This document shows positions 23,773 through 34,000 of a stretch of DNA of 34,313 nt, one piece after another. The notes beneath the pieces are model-generated. The model had not been told where the DNA came from. It worked only from the letters and a program-made list of their open reading frames with translations, and did not search any database. Each line of letters begins with the position of its first letter. Positions within the stretch are counted from its first letter, which is position 1. The DNA lies in NCBI GenBank assembly GCA_945900775.1, contig CAMDJP010000033.1:1-34313 (forward strand), read 5' to 3'. A program made the translations under genes and the position numbers. Source of the DNA: Akkermansia muciniphila. Its GTDB lineage: Bacteria > Verrucomicrobiota > Verrucomicrobiia > Limisphaerales > SIAT01.

Positions 23773-25766
23773 GCGCTTGTCAAAACACCGGCTCCTTCGG
23801 GCGCTCCAGCGCGCACCGCCGACTGATTCGGTTCGGGCAAAATCAGAATGCCTTCAACCACGAGAAAGATGAGCATGCCGGCGAGCAGCAACCGCCAGAC
23901 CTCGGTCTGCTTGTTGTCGGCTGCACCTTCCTTTTCCTCAAAAAGCTGCACGGGAACACCAGCGAACAATTCCTTCGCCTTGGCCGCATCGAGAATCTCC
24001 CATGCGTCTTCGCGCACGGGTCGGTTCACGGCAACGATTTGATTCGCAACGCGAAAGACACCGCCATGCAAGCGCGCATCCGACACGGCGGCGACGGAGG
24101 CGACCGACTCCCATCGCTCATTGGAACGCGCAGGAAAATCGCCGCAGGCGAGTTGTGCACCCTGGGTGAAACGCCGAGCACCGGCGTGCACCAATCGTTG
24201 CAACATCGGCACCAGCACGCCGCCGTCCCCCAAGTCGGACCAGTCAAAGTTCGGCAACGTCGCGCAGAAAAGCACCTGCCCCTTGCCCACGTTGCGGCGC
24301 GTGAGCAACCCCGATCCGTCGGCGAAGGTCGCCAGCGGAGTCCCATCGCCCGTGATGCTCTGCCGCCGGATGACGACCAACTCGTCCAATGGCAGGCTCA
24401 GGCCTTCGTCGGTCTTCGCCAGCGGCCCCTCTTTCTCCTCCCAGCGTGCGACCGGATAATCCTTGTCCGTTGGCGCGTTCTGCAACTCGCCCCAACCTTG
24501 GTCCCCGAACTTGCCTGCATCACCACTTGGAAGAAAAAGTAGCATGCCGCCCGCCTCGGCGAAGTCCTGCAGTTTTTTCGCCATGTCTCCCTCGGGTAAC
24601 TTCGATTGCCAAATCACGGTCGCGTAGTTTTTCCATTCGGTCTTCTCGAGACTATCCGCGCGCAGCACCTCGCTGACTTGGTTCGTATTCTTCCGATCGG
24701 GCGCCGCGGCGAACTGCAGCACGCGCGTGCTCTGCAAATCGCTACCCACGATTGCCACACGCAGTAAAGGCGGCGGGCTGTGGACAAAGTAAGCACGATT
24801 GTCGCGTAGGTTGGCATCCGTCGGCAGTTCGATGTAGCCGAAGCCACTGGCGAACTTGTCCTCAAGCGGAATACGGTGGCGATAGCGGAGCGACTGGCCA
24901 TCAAGCTTGAGTTCCACTTGGGATTGGACGCCGCCGATGTTGAAGATAAGCGGCACCGGCGGGCCAGTAATAGTGTTACGTTCCACCTCAACCACCAACT
25001 CGAGCTCTGCGCCCGCACCGCGAATCTGGCGGGTCACCTCGCGCAACGACACGCTTGTATTCGCCTCGGCTTCTTTATTGAGCGCCAGCAGGCGCACGCG
25101 GACATTCTGTGGCAAGGCCGCAAGGCCACTGGCTAGCGCCGGCCAGCGGTCGCTCTCTGGCTGCCAGTTGCTGAGCTGAAGGTCGGAAGCGATCCAGATT
25201 TCCGCGGAGCCGGGTTTATTCTGCGCAAGCCAGTCAAGGGCGCTCTGCAAGAGCGAGGGCAGGTCGGCAGCCGTATCGGTCGGCGCGGCGAGGGAAAGTT
25301 CCGGTAGCGTGGCGGTACCGGCGAGTTCTTGTGGCGATTTCACCGCGCTGTCGATCAGCACGAAACGGCTCTTCTCTTCGAGTCCTTTCGCGGACTCGAC
25401 GAGGGCGCTGAGTGCCGTCTCGCGCTTGGTCCGTTGGCTACCAGAATCCTTCATCTCCATGCTGGCGGAACGGTCGAGGAGAAGGAGCACCACGTCAGGC
25501 GCACCCCCCATCATTCCACCGGCCCATCCGCCGGCGAGCGGACGGCTCAGCGCAAGCAGCAGCGCAAGCACGGCGAGCACGCGGAAAAGCAACACGAGAA
25601 GCTGGCGGATCTTGGCGTAACGGGTGGATTTGCGCGTGGCCGAGCGAAGGAACTGCATCGCCGCCCACGGCATTGGCCGATGCCGGAGACGGTTAAAAAG
25701 GTGAATGAGCACCGGCAGCAGGATGAGCGGCAGGCCCCAGAGGATTAATGGCTGCAGGAAAGTCAT
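23769..25766 (-). CDS. BatA-domain VWA membrane protein
   Basis: 665 residues from ATG at 25766. The N-terminal BatA domain is clear: FLQPLILWGLPLILLPVLIHLFNR, then the basic WAAMQFLRSATRKSTRYAKIRQLL and a second helix LRVLAVLALLLALSRPLAGG-like (about 60-80). A VWA domain follows with the MIDAS motif DRSAS at 98-102. The long middle part is a beta-rich and flavodoxin-like region, and the C-terminus has one transmembrane helix at about 628-648. Family members were first described as Bacteroides aerotolerance proteins, a function that is not established here. It begins one base before the DUF58 gene stop boundary at 25768 and overlaps the next VWA gene by four bases. Confidence 0.88.
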   Translation of the reverse strand: MTFLQPLILWGLPLILLPVLIHLFNRLRHRPMPWAAMQFLRSATRKSTRYAKIRQLLVLLFRVLAVLALLLALSRPLAGGWAGGMMGGAPDVVLLLLDRSASMEMKDSGSQRTKRETALSALVESAKGLEEKSRFVLIDSAVKSPQELAGTATLPELSLAAPTDTAADLPSLLQSALDWLAQNKPGSAEIWIASDLQLSNWQPESDRWPALASGLAALPQNVRVRLLALNKEAEANTSVSLREVTRQIRGAGAELELVVEVERNTITGPPVPLIFNIGGVQSQVELKLDGQSLRYRHRIPLEDKFASGFGYIELPTDANLRDNRAYFVHSPPPLLRVAIVGSDLQSTRVLQFAAAPDRKNTNQVSEVLRADSLEKTEWKNYATVIWQSKLPEGDMAKKLQDFAEAGGMLLFLPSGDAGKFGDQGWGELQNAPTDKDYPVARWEEKEGPLAKTDEGLSLPLDELVVIRRQSITGDGTPLATFADGSGLLTRRNVGKGQVLFCATLPNFDWSDLGDGGVLVPMLQRLVHAGARRFTQGAQLACGDFPARSNERWESVASVAAVSDARLHGGVFRVANQIVAVNRPVREDAWEILDAAKAKELFAGVPVQLFEEKEGAADNKQTEVWRLLLAGMLIFLVVEGILILPEPNQSAVRAGAPEGAGVLTSA

Positions 25767-25767
25767 C

Positions 25768-26670
25768 TCACTTCATCAACTGCTCGCGCTCGACAAGGAA
25801 GTCAGCCAGCACCTTTTCGTAGCTTTGACTAGTAAGCACACGACGGTAATCGCCGTTGAATCGATTGCAGCCCTCGCGCATGCGCACGAGGTACTCGTCT
25901 AGCGCGGCAAGATACTGCGTGCGAATCACCGCTGGCTCGGCCAGCAAACTGTCGGCCATCTCCATGTCTAGAAAGCGGATCGGTCGGTCGAACTTGAAAT
26001 CGACCTCCTGCGGGTCGAGCAGGTGAAACACAGCGAGATCGTGTTTCTGGAAACGCAGGTGCTGAAAGGCGTCAAGCAGCCCGTCCACATCGCAGAAAAA
26101 GTCGGAGAAGATGAGCACCAGCGCGCGCGATTTCACCTTCTCCGCGAACTCGTGCAGCGTCCGCACGAGGGCGGTCTCGCCGGTCGGCTGAGCCTTCTCG
26201 AGCGTGTTGAAGATGTTCTGGAGGTGCGCGGGATTCCGGCGCGGCGGTACGTCGTTCAAGACTTTATCTGCGTAACATTGGAGACCGACGGCATCGCCCT
26301 GCTGCACGGTGAGGTAGGCGAGCGAAGCGATGAGCCGCTTGGCGTAATCGAGTTTCGTCTTGCCCGCCGGTCCGAAACCCATCGAGGCGCTGCAGTCGAG
26401 GATGCAGTAGCAACGCAGGTTCGTGTCCGCCTCAAATTCGCGGATGTAGAAACGGTCCGTGCGACCAAAGACCCGCCAGTCGAGCCGACGGATGTCGTCG
26501 CCCGGTGCGTATTTGCGATACTCAGCGAACTCAACGGAGGAACCGCGGTGCGGACTCTTGTGGAGACCGGTGATGCTACCGACCATCGGCACGCGCGCAT
26601 GCAGGAACTGATGCGCTAACCGACTAAGCACCTCCGGCTCGAGGAACGCGTTTTGCGGACGATCATCCAC
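25768..26670 (-). CDS. DUF58 domain protein
   Basis: 300 residues from a GTG at 26670, overlapping the moxR stop by eight bases; no in-frame ATG is closer. The DUF58 block YRKYAPGDDIRRLDWRVFGRT (about 51-71) is unmistakable, followed by a VWA-like fold with DCSAS at 92-96 as a MIDAS-type motif and a VLIFSDFF strand near 185. There is no membrane helix, so it is likely cytoplasmic. In MoxR systems DUF58 proteins sit next to the ATPase and probably act as its adaptor. The tight overlap with moxR supports that pairing. Confidence 0.92.
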   Translation of the reverse strand: MDDRPQNAFLEPEVLSRLAHQFLHARVPMVGSITGLHKSPHRGSSVEFAEYRKYAPGDDIRRLDWRVFGRTDRFYIREFEADTNLRCYCILDCSASMGFGPAGKTKLDYAKRLIASLAYLTVQQGDAVGLQCYADKVLNDVPPRRNPAHLQNIFNTLEKAQPTGETALVRTLHEFAEKVKSRALVLIFSDFFCDVDGLLDAFQHLRFQKHDLAVFHLLDPQEVDFKFDRPIRFLDMEMADSLLAEPAVIRTQYLAALDEYLVRMREGCNRFNGDYRRVLTSQSYEKVLADFLVEREQLMK

Positions 26671-27727
26671 GCGGCTCGTTCCCTCGGATAGCCTCCATCA
26701 AGCGGACGATGATGTTCTCGCTCGTCAATCCTTCGGATTGCGCCTGGAAGTTCGTGAGGATGCGGTGCGAGAGCACCGGCTGCGCGACTGCTTCCACGTC
26801 TTCCATCCCGACCATGTAACGACCGTGCAACACCGCACGGGCCTTTGCGCCGCGGATGAGATATTGAACAGCGCGCGGACCGGCACCCCACGTGACGTAG
26901 CGACGAACCCAATCGGGCGCGTCCTTCGCCTTCGGGCGCGAGAGGCGCACGAGATCCACGCAGGTGTCATAGACGTGGTCCGGCACCGGCACGCGGCGAA
27001 CGAGATCCTGAAACGCGATTACCTTCTCGCCGCTGATGAGCTTTTGCGGCTTGGCTTGCGCCGCGCCGGTCGTCTCGCGCGCGATACGCCGTTCTTCTTC
27101 CACGCTCGGATATTCGACATGGATGAGGAACATGAAACGGTCGAGCTGCGCTTCTGGCAGCGAATAAGTACCCTCTTGTTCAATCGGGTTCTGCGTCGCG
27201 AGCACGAAGAAGGGCTGCGGCAGTGTGTAGAGCTTGCCGTTCGCCGTGACGCGATGTTCCTGCATCGCTTCGAGCAACGCGGACTGTGTCTTCGGCGGCG
27301 TGCGGTTGACCTCATCCGCCAGCACGATGTTGGCGAAGATTGGACCTTTCACGAACTCGAAGGCACGACGACCGGGCGTGTTGGTCTCCTGTAAAATCTC
27401 AGTGCCGGTTATATCGCTTGGCATCAAGTCGGGCGTAAACTGGATGCGGCTGAAATCGAGACTCATCACATCCGCCAGCGTGTTTACCATCAGCGTCTTC
27501 GCTAGGCCAGGCACGCCCATCAGCAGACCGTGACCGCGGGAGAGGACGCAAATGAGCAACTGCTCGATGACTTTATCTTGCCCGATGATTACCTTCCCGA
27601 CCTCGCCGCGCATTTGCTTGTAGAGATCTCGCAACTCGTTGATGGCCGCGACGTCGCTAGCCGAGGTGCTGGAGAGGGTTTGCCCGGCCGTCTCGGCGGT
27701 CGGCGAAAACAGAATACGAGGTGACAT
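26663..27727 (-). CDS. MoxR-family AAA+ ATPase
   Basis: 354 residues from ATG at 27727. Walker A is GVPGLAKT (71-78), Walker B is IVLADEVNR (134-142), sensor 1 is FVLATQNP (about 174-181), and EGTYSLPEAQLDRFMF supplies the arginine-finger and sensor region; the C-terminal lid has WGAGPRAVQYLIRGAKA. These are diagnostic for MoxR ATPases, which act as chaperones that insert cofactors or remodel partner VWA proteins. It is the first gene of the envelope operon and is divergent from the macroglobulin gene across a 296-base gap. Its stop overlaps the DUF58 start by eight bases. Confidence 0.95.
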   Translation of the reverse strand: MSPRILFSPTAETAGQTLSSTSASDVAAINELRDLYKQMRGEVGKVIIGQDKVIEQLLICVLSRGHGLLMGVPGLAKTLMVNTLADVMSLDFSRIQFTPDLMPSDITGTEILQETNTPGRRAFEFVKGPIFANIVLADEVNRTPPKTQSALLEAMQEHRVTANGKLYTLPQPFFVLATQNPIEQEGTYSLPEAQLDRFMFLIHVEYPSVEEERRIARETTGAAQAKPQKLISGEKVIAFQDLVRRVPVPDHVYDTCVDLVRLSRPKAKDAPDWVRRYVTWGAGPRAVQYLIRGAKARAVLHGRYMVGMEDVEAVAQPVLSHRILTNFQAQSEGLTSENIIVRLMEAIRGNEPRG

Positions 27728-28023
27728 AGTTTTGTGTGTGGAGGCGTAGGCGATTACGTAATCGCGGTGACGCTAATGAAAGCACAGCCGAGGTGGCAAC
27801 TTATTTCTGACCGCGCAATGACAATACTGACGCAGCACGTTCTCTTGGACGGATAAATAAATCGTTTGCTCCAATCAAAAATCGAAGGATCACGGATGAC
27901 GGGCAAAATTGTCTAGCCAATCCACTCCACGTTGGTAGCGTCGGCAGGCGGCCCTAAGTTCCTCTGCTTCTTTCTTATTGCGATGGGAGTATGAGGACTA
28001 CCCAATCCGTCTAAGGCCACAGT
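27728..28023. promoter_or_regulatory. Divergent promoter region between moxR and the macroglobulin gene
   Basis: The 296 bases between two divergent starts must carry both promoters. An A/T-rich patch lies at about 27851-27890, but I cannot pick a convincing -35/-10 pair on either strand. No palindrome or repeat stands out. Confidence 0.4.
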
Positions 28024-31000
28024 ATGTTTATGAAAAAATCTCTCTTCCTGCTCATTTTCAGCCTCGTCGCCATCGCACTTCCCGCTGCCGAAAAACCAGC
28101 CCCGAAAGCTCTGCCGCCCAAGAAAATCGTGCCCGTCGCCGGACCCGCGGCACCAATCTCCGCTCGCCGTGTCGCGCCGGAGGACTCATCCGCGCGCGGA
28201 CCTCGTGCCGAGTTGTGGCTAAAGGTCGAGGATGCCGTCAACAAAGGGTTGCCGAAGACGGCGATTGAATCGCTCGATCCCATCATCGCCGGCGCGCTCA
28301 AGGACAAGGCCTACGGCGAAGCGACCAAGGCGCTGGTCCGCAAGCTCGTACTCGAGGGCCACATCCAAGGCAATAAGCCGGAGGAGAAAATCCTCCGACT
28401 CGAGGTCGAGATCGGCAAGGCCTCGAAGGAGATGGTGCCGCTCCTGGATACCGTCTTGGCGCACTGGTACTGGCATTATTTCCAGCAGAACCGCTGGCGT
28501 TTTATGCAGCGGACTCAGACCGAAGCCGAGCCAGGCAAAGACTTCACCACGTGGGATCTCGCGCGGATCTTCGCGGAAATCGACAAACGTTTCCAGAAGG
28601 CACTCGCCGCTGAGGCGATTCTGAAAACGACGCCAGTCGCCGTCTTCGACGAGGTACTCATGAAGGGTACGATTCCCGATAGCCAGCGCCCGACGCTCTA
28701 CGACTTCATCGCGCGCGAGGCACTGGTCTTCTATCAATCGGGCGAACAGGCCGCCGCCAAGCCACAGGACGCCTTCCAACTCGCGGCGACCAGTCCGGCG
28801 TTTGATTCCGCGGAGAAATTCATCGCGTGGAAAATCGAGACCACGGATGCTGATTCGCCCATCGTCAAGGCCCTACGCCTTCATCAGGAGTTGCTCAAGT
28901 TCCACTCGAAGGACAAGGACTCGGCCGCTTTCATTGACGCCGACATCGAGCGACTCACGTACGTCAACAACACCGCCACCGGCGAGGAGAAGCCCGCGCG
29001 TTACAAGGCAGCGCTGAAGGCGCTCGTGGATCGCTGGGCCGACCACGCTCTTTCCGCGATGGCAATCCATCTCTGGGCACGCCAACTCCAGAGCGAAGGC
29101 GACCTCGTCGAGGCGCGCAAGCTCGCCCAGCGCGCAGCGAACGCTTTCAAGGAAAGCCCCGGTGGCAAACTCTCTCACAATCTTATCCAAGAAATCGATG
29201 TGAAGTCGGCGAGCATCCAGACCGAGCGCGTCTGGAACGCCCCGTGGCCAAAAATCACGCTCAACTACCGCAACGTCACCGAAGTCCATTTCCGTGCCGT
29301 GCCGTGGGATTGGAACCGCTTCCTCACCCGCAAATGGTCGCACCCGGGCCAACTCGACCAGAACGAGCGCAAGGATCTGCTCAAAGCCGAGGTGGCGCAC
29401 AGTTGGTCGGTGAAACTGCCACCCACGGATGATTTTAAGGAACGCATCGAGGAAATCCCCGCGCCGGAGAACCTCAAGCCGGGATATTACTTCCTCGTCG
29501 CCAGCCACGACCCGAATTTCGGCGACCAGAACAACCAGGTCACCTTCGTCGACATGTGGGTGAGCGAGCTCGCGCTCGTCGTCCGCTCCCGACTCGGGCA
29601 CGTGGAAGGCTTCGTGCTCGAAGCGAACTCCGGCGAACCAGTCGTGGGCGCAGAGGTCGAGTCCTGGCAATGGGATAACCAAGGCAACCGCGTTCTCCAG
29701 CCGAAGGTGACCACCGACACCAACGGTCTCTTCAGTGTTGTTCCCACCGGCAACAACCGCAGCGTGATGTTCCGTGTGCGCCAGAACGGCCGCGTACTCG
29801 GCGGCCAGCAGGATCACCACTCTTATCACAACAACAACAAGCCTCAGCCCTATTCACAGACCGTCTTCTTCACCGATCGCTCTCTCTATCGCCCGGGTCA
29901 GACCATCCAGTACAAGGGCATTTGCCTGCGCGTGAACGCCGAGGTCGACGACTACAAGACGCTCGCCGGCCAGACGCTCACGGTCATCTTCGCCGATCCC
30001 AACGGCAAAGAAATCGCCAAGCAAGAAGTGAAGGCGAACGACTACGGCTCCTTCTCCGGAAGTTTCACCGCGCCGCGCGACCGCGTGCTGGGCCAGATGC
30101 ACCTGCACGTGCAGAACGGCCCGAACGGCTCGTCGCACTTCAGCGTGGAGGAATACAAGCGGCCAAAGTTCCGGGTCGAGATCGAGGCCCCGAAGACAGC
30201 CGCGAAGCTGAACGACAAGGTCTCCCTCAAAGGTAAGGCCGAGGCTTACACCGGCGCCGCGATTGACGGCGCGTCCGTGAAGTGGCGCGTCGTGCGCGAG
30301 GTTCGCTATCCCGCGTGGTGGGGTTGGTATTACTGGTGGCGTCCGCAGCCGAGCCAGGGCTCGCAGGAAATCGCTAACGGCACCGCCAAGACCGAGACCG
30401 ACGGCTTCTTCAAAGTCGAGTTCTTCGCCAAGCCCGACCTCGCCGTGCTCGAGAAGGACGAACCGACTTTCGTCTACACCATCCATTCTGACGTGACCGA
30501 CACGACCGGCGAGACCCGCTCCGCCCAACGCGGCATTCACCTCGGCTACACTGCTCTCTCCGCCGTTCTCTCCGCTGAGAATTGGCAGGTAGACGACAAG
30601 CCCGTGGCAATCACTCTCAAAACCACTACGCTCGACGGCGAACCGCAGACCGCCGAAGGCTCGCTCAAGATCTACAAGCTCAAAGAACCGGCGAAGGTCG
30701 AGCGCCCTTCACTCGGCGGTAATCGTTATCAGAGTATTCGCCGCGGTGGAAAGCTTGTCAGCGAACCGAAGCCCGATCCTGCCAACGTCAACTCATGGGA
30801 ACTAGGCGAAGTCGTCGCCACTAAAGGCTTCACCAGCGACAAGGGAGGCAAATTCGAATCATCGTTTAAGCTCGGCGTCGGCGCGTACCGCGCCATCGTC
30901 GAGACGCAGGACCGTTTCGGCAAGAAGGTCACCGCCAAGCTGCCGCTGCAGGTCCTCAAGCCTGCGGATACGAAGCTTGCCATCAAGATTCCACAGCTCT

Positions 31001-34000
31001 TCACCGCGCCGAAATGGTCGGTCGAGCCCGGCCAGGAGTTCATGGCTCTCTGGGGCACCGGTTACGACGCCGGCCGCGCGTTCGTCGAGATTGAGCACCG
31101 CCAGAAGCTCCTCACGCGCTATTGGACCAAGCCCGGCAACACGCAGGAGCAGATCAAGCACGCCGTCACCGAGGCGCAGCGGGGCGGCTTCACTGTCCAC
31201 ATCACGCGTGTCCGCGAAAACCGCGCCTATCTCGAGTCCCGCCGCGTAGACGTGCCTTGGAGCAACAAGGACCTCGCCATCACGTGGGAGCATTTCATCT
31301 CCAAGCTCGGACCGAATCAGAAGGAGACGTGGACCGCGGTCATCACAGGATCGAAAGCGCAAAAGGCGGCCGCGGAGATGGTCGCCACGCTCTATGACGA
31401 ATCGCTCGACGCCTACCGCCCGCACCATTGGCTCCAGAAGTTCGGTTTTTTCCGCCAAGACCACGCGCACCACAACTGGATCTTCGAGAACAACCTGCGC
31501 CACTTCAACCATCTCCATGGGGGATGGCCGCAGAATTACATCTCCGTGGACCTACGCCACCGCTCCTTCCACAATGACCTCGTCTACAACTACCGCGGCT
31601 ACGGCTTCGGCGGTGGACGAGGCGGTCTGCCAATGCGCAGCCAGTCTATGATGCGCAAGGGTGCGTTGGCGGAGATTGAATCCATGCCTATGGAGGCAGC
31701 GATGGCCCCGATGGCAGCGATGGCCAACGGCCAAGGAGGCGACGAGAAATCCGCCCGGCGCGCGGACAAGGCCGACGCCCAGGCCAAGGACCGCGATGGC
31801 GGCGAGGGCGAGGGTGGCGGTGGCGCTCAAGGCCCCGACCTCTCCAAGGTCTCCGCGCGCAAGAATCTGAACGAGACTGCCTTCTTCTTCCCACATCTCC
31901 TCTCCGATACGAACGGGGTCGTGCGTCTCACCTTCACCATGCCCGAAGCTCTCACGCAGTGGAAGTTCATGGGCTTCGCCCACGACAAGGAGCTCCGCTC
32001 CGGTTTCCTCCAAGACAAAGCGGTCACCGCCAAGGACCTCATGGTCCAGCCCAACCCGCCGCGCTTCCTGCGCGAGGGCGATGTGCTCGAGTTCACCGTG
32101 AAAGTCTCCAACCAGTCCGCCGCACGGCAATCGGGCAAGGTGGCGCTCCACCTGAACGAGGCCTTCAACAACGCCGACGCCGACAAGCTCCTCGCCAACC
32201 TCAAACCCGAGCTTGCCTTCGACATCCCTTCCAAAGAATCGCGCACGCTCTCGTGGCGTCTCAAGGTCCCCGATGGCGCCGGCTTCCTCACCTACAAAGC
32301 CGTCGGTTCCACCGGCCGCATCTCGGACGGCGAGGAAGGCCACCTGCCGGTCCTTTCCCGCCGCATCTTCGTCACCGAGTCCCTCCCGCTCCCCATTCGC
32401 GGCAAGCTCGGCGGCGGCGAGGTCGTGAAGAAGTTCTCCTTCGACAAGCTCCTCAAGAGCGGCGCCTCCGGCACCCTGCAGCACCAGTCCTTCACCGTGC
32501 AGATGGTTTCCCAGCCATCGTGGTACGCCGTGATGGCTCTCCCCTACCTCATGGAATCCACGCACGAGTGCAGCGAGCAAATCTTCAACCGGCTCTACGC
32601 CAACTCGCTCTCCCGATCCATCGCTAATAGCGATCCAAAGATCCGTCGCGTGTTCGATCAATGGAAGGGAACCCCTGCCCTCGACAGCCCGCTCGAGAAG
32701 AATCAAGACCTCAAGGCTGTCATGCTCGAGGAGACCCCTTGGCTCCGCCAAGCGCAGGCCGAGAGCCAGGCGCGCAAGAACGTCGGCATCCTCTTCGAGG
32801 AGAACCGCCTCAATGACGAAACCACTCGCATCCTCCAGAAACTTCGCGAGATGCAGCTTGGCGATGGCATGTGGCCCTGGTTCCCCGGCGGCCGCGGCAA
32901 TGAGTACATCACACTCTACATCACCACCGGCTTCGCCCGCCTTCGCCACCTCGGAGTGGACGTGCCGATCGATCCCGCCCTCAAATCACTTCAGAGCCTC
33001 GACGGATGGATGGACCGACTCTACCGCGACATCCTCCGCCATTCCAAGAAGGACGACAACCACCTCTCTACCACCGTCGCCCTCTACCTCTACGGCCGCT
33101 CCTTCTTCCTCAAGGACAAGCCAATTGCCGCACCCCACAAGGAAGCCTTCGACTACTGGACCGGTCAGGCGAAGAAGTATTGGCTCCAACTCAATCACCG
33201 CCAGTCGCAAGGCCACCTCGCCCTCGCCCTCCACCGCATCGGCGACAAGGAGACCGCGCAAGGCATCATGAAATCCATCAAGGAACGTTCCGTCGCCAAC
33301 GAAGAGCTCGGCCTCTTCTGGCGCGACCTCGAGCTCTCCTGGTGGTGGTACCGCGCCCCCATCGAGACCCAAGCCGTCATGATCGAGGCCTTCGATGAAG
33401 TCATGGGCGACAAGCAAGCCGTGGAAGATTGCCAAGTCTGGTTGCTCAAGCAAAAGCAGACGCAGGATTGGAAAACCACGAAAGCCACCGCCGATGCCGT
33501 GTACGCCCTTCTCCTCCGAGGCTCCAACAAGCTCACCAGCGATGCCCTCGTCGAGGTCACCGTCGGCGGCACTCAAATCAAGCCCGAGAAACTCGAGGCC
33601 GGCACCGGTTTCTACGAGAAACGCTTTACCGGCCCCGAGGTCAAAGCCAAGTTCGGCGACGTCACCTTGAAGAAGGTCGATGCAGGCGTCTCCTGGGGCA
33701 GCGTCCACTGGCAATACCTGGAAGACATGAGCAAGGTCACCCCGCACGAAGGCACTCCGCTCAAGCTTAAGAAGACGCTCTACACCAAGGTCCACACCAA
33801 GAAAGGCCTCGTGCTCGAACCGGTGAAAGCCGGAGCCGTCAGCGTCGGTGATGAACTCGTTGTCCGCATCGAGCTGCGCACCGACCGCGACATGGAATAC
33901 ATCCACCTCAAAGACCAACGCGGCTCGGGCACCGAGCCGGTGAACGTCCTCAGCCGTTACCGCTATCAAGACGGCCTCGGCTACTACGAGACCACGCGCG

